A stretch of DNA of 64,000 nucleotides from Glomus cerebriforme (taxonomy: Eukaryota; Glomeromycota; Glomeromycetes; Glomerales; Glomeraceae), in contig QKYT01000408.1 in assembly GCA_003550305.1 (NCBI GenBank), positions 42,450-106,449 of the forward strand, written 5' to 3'. The position numbers and the translations under genes were made by a program. This document shows positions 1-9,710 of this stretch, one piece after another; position 1 is the stretch's first letter, and the number at the start of each line of letters is the position of its first letter. The notes under the pieces were generated by a model that saw nothing but the letters and a program-made list of their open reading frames with translations, searched no databases and was not told where the DNA came from.

Positions 1-177
1 GTATTGTAAATAAAAAAAATATATAAACGATGTTTTTTGACGTATCAGATTTAAAATTCAAATCACGAATTCATGACCCAACCGATCAACCAATCAAATG
101 CTGGTATAAAACTTATAAATACTTCGCATGCTTCATATTTAATTTTCTTTACACAATTTTTTTTTTTAAAAAAATAA

Positions 178-614
178 ATGTCATCAGCTGTGTATGCAAA
201 AAGTTTATTGGTTGGAGGATTTATTATCGGATTAGGATATGGATTAATGAAAATTACTACACCAAATACAGAAGAATGGTATGCGGTAAGAAATTAAATA
301 AATTCTTTTAATATTAAAATTATTTAATTTTAAAATTTTTCTTGATTTATTATTATTTAAAGAAATTACCACCCGATCTTAAAGAACAAATTAATTCTCC
401 TGAAACTCGTAAAAAGAACGAATTAATAATGGAAATATTAAAAAGAACTGCCAAATCCGATAAAACAAGTTAATTATTTAAAATTATTTATTAATATTAT
501 TAATTTATTATTATTAAATTTTTTTTTCTTTAATTTTATTTAGTATATGATCCTAACCAAATTTTAGATGAGATGAAAAAAGAGGAAGAAATGAAAAAAG
601 AAAAGAAAATTTGA
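178..614 (+). CDS. CBP4: CBP4-like cytochrome bc1 complex assembly factor
   Basis: Three exons (178-285, 363-468, 544-614) join into a 94-residue protein beginning MSSAVYAKSLLVGG. Seen: an N-terminal hydrophobic segment (about residues 8-24), then MKITTPNTEEWYAKLPPDL, and a charged Lys/Glu-rich C-terminal helix. This layout (one N-terminal membrane helix, then a T-P-x-x-E-x-x-Y-x-x-L-x-P-D-L-like motif, then a charged tail, about 100 residues) is that of fungal CBP4. CBP4 is a mitochondrial inner-membrane protein that works with Cbp3-Cbp6 on newly made cytochrome b during assembly of respiratory complex III. The start at 178 is the first ATG of the frame. The second donor (GTTAAT) is weak, but it is the only choice that keeps the frame. 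The function is inferred from remembered family features. Confidence 0.8.
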
Positions 615-726
615 TATTTAGATTTTTTTAAAAAAAAAAAAATTTAAAAATTTAAATATATTTAATATAAAAATAATAAATAATTTTAACAAAATCTAAT
701 CATTAAGGTTTCCCACTTCCCGTATA

Positions 727-2209
727 TTATATCCATCTAACATTAGCAACAATTGAATTAACATTTCTATCAAACCAATCTTTTTCACTAATATTCATTA
801 AAAAATCACTCCTAATTTGATTTTTAAAACTATTTCTATATAACCAAAGTATAGGATAAAAAATTATCCAAAGACAAGTTATAAAGCATAGAATTTTTGT
901 CCAAATACTCCTAGCAAATTTAGCAAATCCATGATCAGATTCTACGCGTATGATATGATTGCGTAATGGAAAGGTTATACGTAAATTATTACGATAACCT
1001 TGTTGTCTTATTACTGTTGATATTGCTTTTGTTAATGATTCATAATCCCAAATTACAACCTACGAAAATTTAACGACTATTATTATTTATTTAAAAAAAA
1101 AGAGAGGGTTAAATTTAAGTTTTTACATACCTTTTTCATTTCAATATTTTTTAATCGATTTTCATTTTTAACGTAATCATTTAATAATTCCATAATATCT
1201 TTTTGTTGATTATTGTTTGATATAGTATGAATTGTACCATTATTTGAAACATATTCAGTTAAATCAAAAGTGAAATTGAAATCTGTTATTTCAACAGTCC
1301 TTGATTGATAATGTACTGTTCTATTACCATCAGAATCTGTACTCGTATAACTTTCATCAATAGTTTCTGTATGATATCCTAAAGAAAGAATTAAGATTAA
1401 AAAATTTAACAACATTATTAAAGAAAAATCATTTACATATATATATAAGTACCATGAATTTTAATAGCCATTTCAGGTTTATCATTATGTTCCATAAAAA
1501 ATCTTAATAAAGATTCAGGTTCATTATTTAATTTAGGATCATGGCTTGTGACACCATTGATGTTTCTTTTGTAAGTAGCATCAGATAAAGAATATTCAGG
1601 TGGAGAAGGAGTAATTCCATTATTTTCGCCGTAAATTTCGGGAATTGATCTTTCATTAGAAGTAGGTAAATTAGATAAAGGTAAACCTGAAGAAGATGGA
1701 CCGCCTAAATTTTGAATTTCTTCTTCTGGATTTGGATCATTTTTAATTTTTCCGCTATTAGAAGTGGTGCTATTATTACTTTCTTCTACGTAATTAGAAT
1801 CTACAAGTAGTAGTAATTCAGAATTAGAAAGTAAAGGTTGAGATTCATCAGGAATTACAATTTGATTTAATGGATGATGAACTACAGTAGGTCGAGCTAA
1901 AGGTGTTATATTAACAGTAGAAGGATCTAAAGATTGTTGAATAGCTTCCTCATAACTTGGAGGTTGAGTATGATTATTTTGAGTATTATTATTACTTGGT
2001 TGTCCAAATGAATTATTATTGGTATTTGATAAATCTATATTATTTATACTATTATATGTACTTCCTTCAATATTATTTCTGTTATAATAAGATGAAGGAT
2101 TAAATATTTGTGACCATGATAATACTGAATAACTTCTTTGTTGTCTTCGAGCATCTGCTGCCGTAAATATAAATTCATAATCAGAATTATTATTATTATT
2201 ATTTGCCAT
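727..2209 (-). CDS. Conserved fungal protein with disordered PPxY-bearing N-terminus and C-terminal membrane segment
   Basis: Exons, in transcript order: 2209-1453, 1378-1131, 1059-727; 445 residues. The first 240 residues are Asn/Ser-rich and look disordered. They carry two PPxY motifs (PPSY at 83-86, PPEY at 203-206), the usual ligand of WW domains in Nedd4/Rsp5-type ubiquitin ligases. A folded part follows, with EMAIKIHGYHTE across the first junction, then VEITDFNFTFDL. The last exon begins VVIWDYESLTKAI, followed by RITFPLRN and a hydrophobic segment at about 388-410. The intron at 1452 uses GTACTT. I chose it because the paralogue at 3321-4659 splices at the identical codon and phase. 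I recognise a conserved fungal family but cannot name it, so no function is assigned. A membrane-anchored Rsp5 client or adaptor is possible. Confidence 0.85.
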
Positions 2210-3320
2210 TTTATTTTTTTTCTTTTTCTTATTTTAATATTTTTGAACTTTAAAAAATAATTGAAAGTGTGAGAAGAAAATTTTTTTTTAAAAAATAGAT
2301 TTACTTAAATTTGGATAATTGTATAATAACATTCTTAGGTTGTACAAGTATTATTTGGCTGAAATTCTGTTTACACATTTAATAAACAACTACGGTTAAT
2401 ATACCGGTCATTCCCGATCTCGGTCCGTCATAGTTACCATGACTTAACGTTTCGGAATTTGGTTCCTTTTTTGCAGAGCATTTCTTGTATAACAATAAAA
2501 TGCAAAAGTACTTGACACTCCTCGTGGTATTAACTTGACCCACATATATTAAATTAAATATATGCGGGTCAAGAAAGGACGTCGTACAGGGTCAAGATGG
2601 ATACATTTGCCAATAAAATAGTTTTATTAACATAAAAAACAATCCATATTGTCATATAGCGTATGGTATAAATTTTGACGTGAATTTTTAATAAAGATTA
2701 ATATGCAATATATTTATGTTAAACGCGCGAATTACCTTCCCAACCTGTGTTCACAAATATTATTGATCACCATTATGCTGTGAATCTTCTTTGAAATGAT
2801 GCGGTTGCAAGACTGAAAACATTTGGCAGTTATTTTTTAGCATTGTTCTACATTGATCTTTTTGTATCTATTAGCTTGTTTCTTTTCTTAGTTACTAACA
2901 CCTTCGTCAGGTCACGCTAAAGAGGCGCAGAAATACGGGTTTAACAATGACGTATTGGAAATTTTCCGAACATCACCTTTTGTTTGGTATTGATATCAAT
3001 AGTAGTTATATACAGTAAATAATTTACCATTTTAATTTGTTTAATTAATATGACGGTTAAAATATCAACTTGTGATTTTAATAATTTAGTTCATTTCCGA
3101 AAGATAAAATGAGGCTTTGACACTTACCGAAATTAGTTGCACGGCCACAATAATTATTATTAGCTTTAATCACATGATGCTTCCACAGCCGTTTATAGAT
3201 GTGGCGAAGTAGATTTATAACTTTTTTTTTTGTTTTAAGCCGCACACTTGAATTGGATCCTCTTTTTTATTCTTTTCTTTCTCTTTTTTCGTGAATTTAA
3301 TTTTTTTTATTTATTCAATT
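2210..3320. promoter_or_regulatory. Shared divergent promoter region
   Basis: This 1.1 kb stretch separates two head-to-head paralogous genes, so both promoters must lie here. It has pyrimidine-rich tracts just upstream of both ATGs and one strong palindrome (2534-2573). No coding frame or transposon end is visible. No specific factor site can be assigned. Confidence 0.5.
2534..2573. repeat. Near-perfect 40-bp palindrome
   Basis: The arms CTTGACCCACATATAT and ATATATGCGGGTCAAG are inverted copies with one mismatch, around a short AT-rich centre. The palindrome lies between two divergent genes. It could be a dimeric factor site, a cruciform or the remnant of a foldback element. Confidence 0.6.
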
Positions 3321-4659
3321 ATGAAAAAAGAAAATGCGGATTATATTTATTTATTCAACGAAAGTGATGTAATAAGACCAAGTTCTTCAAAATCTTGGTC
3401 AACATTATTTAATTATGGAGTTGATTTAGGTGGGGATTCAACTTCTCCTCCATCGGAACCTACTACAACTTTATCACCATTACCGATACCAACAACTCGT
3501 CAATCAAATTATGATGAAGCTTTACGTTTATCACACGCTGCTAGTTTTTCTATTGTTAATCCTATTGCAAGATCTGCTAATATACAATTAGAAGAAATTT
3601 ATATATCTGATGAAAAAAAGCATAAATCTCCTATTACTTCTCCCCATTTATTAGCTACTAAACCTAAAAATTATAGTGGAACTGCTGATTCCTCTAAAGA
3701 AAAAGGTGATGTCAAAGATGATATATCAGCAAAAGAATATCAGCTCATGATGGATAATGAATTGAAATTAGGAAAAACTGATTTTGGTGTAATTAGTAAA
3801 GATCCAAAATTAAATAAGGATCCAAAAGAATTACATAATTTTTTTATATCAAAAAATGATAAACCAGAAATGGCTATAGCAATTTATGGTAAATATTCTA
3901 AAAAAAAAAAAGAATTATATTCTGTAACTACTCACTTTGTCTTTTGAAATTTCCTTCCTTAGGATACCACACTGAAGAAAAAGATGGAATGACTCAAGTG
4001 ATAAGTAGCCATGGTTATGAGAAAAGAGAAATAAACGATGTAGAAATAACAGATTTTAATTTTAAAATAGACTTATCTGATCATATTTTACCACAAGGTG
4101 AAATTCATACAATTCCTCCCAAAGACGATGATGATTATGATATTAAAGATAGTAAAGATCTTATGCAAGTATTAGAAGAATATTGTAAAAACAGTGGTGG
4201 ATTTAAAGAAATTGAAATGAGAAAGGTGAGTCACACAAAGAATTAAATTTGGTGGCTTAGCATTTATAAGATTTTCTTCGCTCATAATTTCCTTTTTTTT
4301 CATTATAGGTTATAATTTGGGATTATGAATCATTATCAAAAGCAATCGCAACAATAATTAGACAACAACATTATTATAACAATATAAAAATTTCTTTTCC
4401 ATTACGTAATAATTTAATTAAAGTGCAATCAACTTCAACATTATATAATATTACAAATAATAAATGGATACAATTATTTTGTTTATTAACTTGCCTTTGG
4501 ATAATTTTTTGGCCTATTTGGTGGTTATATAGAAAAATTTATTCTGTGCAAATTAAAAGTGAATTTAGAATGAAAATTAATACTAAAGAATGGTTTGAAA
4601 ATAATGTTTCTCGTATTATTAGTTATGCTAAACTCCCGAATATTGAAGGAGAGAAGTAA
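3321..4659 (+). CDS. Paralogue of the 727-2209 gene, divergently transcribed
   Basis: Exons 3321-3888, 3963-4225 and 4309-4659 give 393 residues beginning MKKENADYIYLFNES. Intron positions and phases match the neighbour exactly: phase 1 inside a Gly codon (IAIYG then YHTEEKDG), then phase 0 before VIIWDYESLSKAI. The shared core is FPLRN plus a C-terminal hydrophobic segment (LFCLLTCLWIIFWPIWWLY) followed by KEWFENNVSRI. The disordered N-terminus is shorter than in the paralogue and has lost both PPxY motifs; a D-E-A motif (NYDEALRLS) replaces PPSYEEAIQQS. An upstream in-frame GTG at 3291 was not used because only the ATG at 3321 lines up with the paralogue's N-terminus. Function unknown. The pair arose by inverted local duplication. 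Confidence 0.85.
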
Positions 4660-5411
4660 GAAAATTCTATAGAATTTATATTATGGAGCAATTCTTGTAC
4701 ATAATTTTTTTTTTTTTTATTACATAGATGTACTTTTTAAAAATGATATATATTTCAAGATTTTAAACGGTAGAAAAAATAAATTTATTTATATTTATTT
4801 CGAATTAATGTCCGTAATAATGTGATAAGAAAATTAATAACTGATAAGTTTTTAAGATGAAAAATGAGATATAATATTGAAATCTGTGGCGTTAAACATC
4901 AAAACTATAATTCCTATGCTTAAACCTATGTATAATATTATTTTCAAATGTTATAAAAGGAAGTATATCATTTGAAATTGTTTTCTTTTGATACATGTTA
5001 AATATTATTTATTATTTTTAATAATTATTATTTAAGTTAGCAAATCTGAATCAATAAATAAGAGTTGATTTTTATGTTAATTTAAATATTGTTTGCTTGG
5101 CCTGATACATGTTTTACTATAGCCATTGTTAATTATGAAAAATCACGGCACAACAATACCGAATAAATTAGTTACATTGAACAAATATCAAATATTAATA
5201 TTTGTACAGAAATAACAATAATAACAATTTTACAAATTATTAAACGTAACAGCTTTCTAACATTAAATATAAATAAATCTCACGTGATTCTAAGGAATAT
5301 AATTACGATTTGTTAAATGTTTTATATTTTTTACACCAGCATTTAATGTCACTATTTCTATAAATTATATGAAATAAAATAATTTTGAAATGTTTAATGT
5401 AGATACTATTT
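4660..5411. other. Intergenic AT-rich stretch between convergent genes
   Basis: This lies between the 3' ends of the genes at 3321-4659 (plus) and 5412-6386 (minus). It is AT-rich with homopolymer runs and presumably holds both polyadenylation regions. I see no gene in it. Confidence 0.5.
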
Positions 5412-6386
5412 TTAAAAAGTGGCTGGACATGCACTCGAAATATCACAAGATGGTCCAAACAAACTTAACCACCATTCAGGATTATTGGTTAGCAGGCCTA
5501 AAAAAAACAACATTAGAGCCACTACAACACCACAAACAGAAAACCAAACATGAAAGATCCCATAACCAAAATTGGATATATCAGTTTCTCCTATCAAATG
5601 GCATATATACGCTAAAGCACTGTTAAATGACCATATTCCACACAAAACTGTAATATATTTACTCCGACAATAATATCCAATTGGGGGTGTGAAATAGGCC
5701 AAAAGTACTGTTATCCAAGGAAATACTATTGATACAAAAGCGGTTAACGTAACGGCGAGTAGTTTGTGAGTTTTACTTTCAGTATCATCGATTTCGTTCA
5801 AAGTTATTGGTCGTATGTTATTTAGTTCTTCTTTAGGATTTTTAACCATTAGGTTCCCCCAAGCTACTCTTTTATAGATTGCTGGAATGGTCCAAGATAA
5901 TAATAATGGTATGTATGGCCAATCTTCACAGATAACCGGTTCTGTCACCCTAGATATTCCTGCTATTATACCAACTATTATGTAATACGCCGAAACTAAT
6001 GATGACAATCTTTCTAGAACAGATGCTCTTGCCGTGCATCGTCTTATCTCTGTCCTTATACGTTGAAGTTCATTCGGGCTCGGTGTCATAGAACGAATTC
6101 CGACAGGTCTGTATCTGATTGCAGTATGATATTGTCCTTCAAAATAATTTGACGGAAGCCAGTACAAACAGAGTGCTGCTTTATTGCACCCTACGTTGCA
6201 GGAATAAAATAATCCCGTAAATGGACAACCAAGACATCTTGCCACCCATGCTAGTTTTTCTCCAAACTTTTCCCTCGGTGTTGCTCCTATTATTGCTACA
6301 GCTGGTAAGCAACCTAATACATACTGAGGTACAGGGTTCAGTAATTTATGTACGAGAGATACGATAAACGGTTTTCCTGTTGCCAT
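5412..6386 (-). CDS. Intronless multipass membrane protein of unknown function
   Basis: A single open frame of 324 residues starting MATGKPFIVSLVHKLL. About six hydrophobic segments are visible, near residues 20-36, 127-145, 155-171, 208-231, 243-265 and 276-299, so it is probably an integral membrane protein. A Cys-rich stretch (CLGCPFTGLFYSCNVGCNK) at about 52-70 could bind metal or form disulfides, and a charged loop with a TPSPNELQRIR motif follows near 100-110. Base composition is noticeably less AT-rich than in its neighbours. The missing introns set it apart from most genes here and would fit retroposition or a young family. I do not recognise the family. Confidence 0.75.
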   Translation of the reverse strand: MATGKPFIVSLVHKLLNPVPQYVLGCLPAVAIIGATPREKFGEKLAWVARCLGCPFTGLFYSCNVGCNKAALCLYWLPSNYFEGQYHTAIRYRPVGIRSMTPSPNELQRIRTEIRRCTARASVLERLSSLVSAYYIIVGIIAGISRVTEPVICEDWPYIPLLLSWTIPAIYKRVAWGNLMVKNPKEELNNIRPITLNEIDDTESKTHKLLAVTLTAFVSIVFPWITVLLAYFTPPIGYYCRSKYITVLCGIWSFNSALAYICHLIGETDISNFGYGIFHVWFSVCGVVVALMLFFLGLLTNNPEWWLSLFGPSCDISSACPATF

Positions 6387-7310
6387 TATAATATTTGCTT
6401 AGAAGATTAGATTATAAGTTTAGCAATTAAAAGAATAGAATCCTGAAAATTGATCCATTATATACTAAAAATGATGTTAAAAAATTATTGTTTTGTTTAT
6501 ACCACTAATTTCGGCCAATTTATCTACAAAAACAAATCTATGAAAAACAGTTATGATTATTGATTGTTCCTTTGTCTATTTTAATGTTTCAAGAACGAAT
6601 GAATTTATTTATCAACATGGTTACTTCGCAAAATGAGAGGTGTCAGTAAACAATGCGCGTAACACATATGGATAACGCTTGGCTTAATTTGGTTAACAAT
6701 TTGATCGTCATATACCATGCGAGTAGCACTTATACAAAATGATCCTCACACGCCACTTACAATAAAAAAAAGTTACCAATAATTTGAATGAAATTGGATC
6801 CAAATATTATGAATACAACAATGTTTGTATTGAAATTTTTTTGTTTTTGTTAAAACATTAGAACTAAAAATAGTTGTGTTTATGCTAAGAAATGCTATTA
6901 CACATAATACAAATATAACAATTTTTTTATATCTTAATATATATATTTATAAAAGTTTTTAGCAAACCATTTATTTTGTAAAGAACTTTGCAAATGATAC
7001 ATAATTAAATTAAGTTCTTGTAAATTAAGAATTCCAAAAGGTATTCTGATTTATCAGTAAGGTAAGCGATCAATAATCTAAGATATCTGATTCTACATGT
7101 TTATAATCAACGGAGTTAAGAGACCGATATCTACTTTTTTGATTCGAAAGTTTGTAATACAATAACCATGAGATAGTAAATATAACTATGATCTTTTTTG
7201 CGGACCTTCAAATTGTGTGACGGATGGTTTTTTAATTTTTAATTTAATTCAAGGTTGTACTACGATCACAAGAAGCAAGATATTTAATATCGGGTTTTTT
7301 TGTTTCATCT

Positions 7311-7343
7311 TTATTCTTTGTTCTTTGATCTTTGATCTTTGAT
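7311..7343. repeat. Short tandem repeat of a TTTGATC/TTTGTTC unit
   Basis: About four imperfect copies of a 7-bp unit (TTTGATC and variants) in a row. A simple microsatellite with no obvious role. Confidence 0.6.
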
Positions 7344-8145
7344 TCACATAACATGTGTTTGAATAACGATAAACAATAACAATAATATAAATGAAAAAGA
7401 TAACACAATTATATTCAAGAAGCTCTTGTGGCAATTTTGAAAATATTAGTGATAATAGTTCTTTGGAAACTGCACGAATTATAATGATAGTAGCTAGTAA
7501 TGATTTTGATGAATTAGAGCTTGGAACCGGTCCAAAAAAACCTTAACCGGTTAATAACGGGTTAACCAAATATTTAAAATTTGGCCAGAATTAACATAAA
7601 AATTTGCGAAACTTAATTCCGGCCGCCGATATTAAAATTTTGACCGGAATCAACGTGTTAAAAAATTTCCTAATTTTGTTAAATTTTGGCCAGCGTTAAA
7701 GTTTGACCAGAATTAACTTAATTGAAATTCAACTAATATGAGAATGATTTGCATTTTAACTAAATAAAAAGAATTTGATTTTTACATTTTTTAACGAATA
7801 ACATAAATTTTAAGTACGCGAATAATTTAGTAAAATTCGGTGATATGATAAGATCTATAATTTTTCTTATAATCATCTCGAATTAGTCTAATTAATTGTT
7901 ATATCTACTAAAACTCGGTGCTGGCACTCTCATTTTCGTAGATGTAATCCATGTACTGCAGTATTTGTGGAAAATTTTGAAATTTATAATTATCATGATC
8001 TATTGAAGAAGTAGAAATTTTTTTTTAAAATATTCTTACACGATATGAATTACTAAAATTTTGGACTAATATTTTTATGAATTATACTGTAATTATTCAT
8101 TTTCAAATTGTCGATTATCTTCTTATTCACAATATGTAACCTTAT

Positions 8146-8223
8146 TTCGGACATAGGATTGTCTCAAGTTTGATTTGGGATATTCCAAGTCGGATTTGGA
8201 ACATGGTTACGTTTGGGCTACAA
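8146..8223. repeat. Solo arm of the foldback element found at 17039-17214
   Basis: The segment running CAAGTTTGATTTGGGATAT ... CATGGTTACGTTTGGGCTACAA matches the right arm of the element at 17039-17214, and matches the reverse complement of its left arm even more closely. Only one arm is present, so this is a truncated or recombined copy. Confidence 0.65.
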
Positions 8224-8434
8224 CATAATCAACATATAAAAATAATAAAGTTTGAGTAAATGCGATTTATTTTATTTATAAATGAAAAAAAACATAATTT
8301 TATATGTAGTATTTCGCAAAAATTAATTAAATATTACATCTATAATATCTATAATAGCAAATTCGCAATTAGTGTTTACTAAAATAATATATTATTAAAA
8401 ACAAATGACAATTACAAAGAAAGATTATGTACAA

Positions 8435-8503
8435 TCCCTATAAAAAAATTTCTGGAAACAACTCCGATAAATGATCATTTTTCTGAAAATTTTTTTATAG
8501 GGA
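8435..8503. repeat. 69-bp inverted repeat
   Basis: TCCCTATAAAAAAATTTCTG at 8435 is repeated in inverse, almost perfectly, up to 8503, with a loop of about 30 bases. Just downstream (about 8572-8625) a CGGGATTAT...GTCGGG unit occurs twice as a direct repeat. This may be part of a degenerate non-autonomous element. Confidence 0.6.
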
Positions 8504-8805
8504 ATTTCCCGGAGAAAACCCATTAATAAGCGATTTCATAAAAAATATTTATTTTTGGTCTTATGAATTTTCGGGATTATAAATGTCGGGTTTGTGCTTA
8601 ACGGGATTATGAGCGTCGGGATTTTGTAGTAAATCCAATTTTTACAGTTTCTTTCTAACTGGTAAGTTTGTGGTCACCAGTGAGCAAATTAAGATTAATA
8701 CTGTAATTGAATATATAAGTTTTTTTTTTAGTTTATACTGGTCATTAAAAGTTTAAAGATGACAATTTCATTAATTAATAATTAAGCTTTAAAATAATGT
8801 AATTA

Positions 8806-9227
8806 CAGTCAGACCCCTCTATAATTACCAGGTCCGTTACATCAAAATTGGTAATTATATAGGAGTGTGATTACATAGAAGTAAACCTTTATTATATTTA
8901 CCATTATCGTTATATTAGAAATAAAATAAGATAATTTTATAAAGGAAGATATATTAATTAAAAAATAATTATTTTTAAATCAACAATTTATACATAAATT
9001 ATAAAATTTTATTGTAATAAAATAGTTTGTAAAAATTTTTTACTAGAAGTAAATACTGTGCGAAATTAAATGATCATTAAAAATTTATGGCCAATCAGAA
9101 ATTATGTGATTATAAAGGGATTAACTAATATGTATAGCGATTATAATATGTATGTGATTAAAGAACTAACTTTCATAAAAATAGGTGGTATGATAGGAGG
9201 TGATTATACAGTATAGGGGTCCGACTG
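8806..9227. mobile_element. Pogo/Tc1-mariner-like non-autonomous element (MITE)
   Basis: The left end is CAGTCAGACCCCTCTATAAT. The right end, read in reverse, is CAGTCGGACCCCTATACTGT. Both are flanked by TA (8804-8805 and 9228-9229), the target duplication typical of Tc1/mariner/pogo elements. The 422-bp interior is AT-rich and has no transposase frame, so the element would have moved in trans. The terminal sequence is related to those of the small elements near 39.6-39.9 kb. Confidence 0.8.
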
Positions 9228-9710
9228 TATTTACTTAAAAAAAAAAAAAAAAAAACTACGTAATTCTAAATTAATGCAATGAAGATCCCAGAAAATCTTT
9301 ATTAAATTCATTTGATCAATTTATTAAAATAATTTCCGTATAATCATATGATTTCGTACTATAAAAAAAAATTTTCATTCAAGCTTTATTAACAGAATAA
9401 TGATACAGTATATAGAAAGTTAGCTGCATGATCAAAAGTAGTCTAGTTGATTTTACGTCAAAACAATTTAGTCCGATTTTTAAATTGGATAATCATCCGA
9501 GCTTCCGAATTTCATGTGATACAATTCTGAAACGAAACGGAACTTGCATTTTAGGCTTCATTTCAATTATTACAATATTTATTATATATAATAATCTAAA
9601 ATGTTTTTTTTTAAAAAAAATTTGTCTATTAAAAAATTATATTTATACTGATCACATCTTACAACTTTTACTGATAATACAAAATAAGATATTTGAATTA
9701 ATTTGCAGTA

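Larger units (their letters stand above)
6387..9710. other. Gene-poor 3.3 kb stretch rich in repeats
   Basis: No convincing gene. It contains a short tandem tract, stretches built on GGCCAGAATTA/CCGG-type motifs (about 7525-7735) that recur near 17.6, 61.0 and 63.7 kb, one arm of a foldback element (8146-8223), an inverted repeat (8435-8503), and a pogo-like element (8806-9227). The short open frames at 7249-7434 and 9428-9778 look fortuitous. Confidence 0.55.

Noticed and set aside
7249..7434. 61-codon minus frame over the TTTGATC repeat
   Set aside because: Made largely of the tandem repeat and AT-rich sequence; no coding signal.
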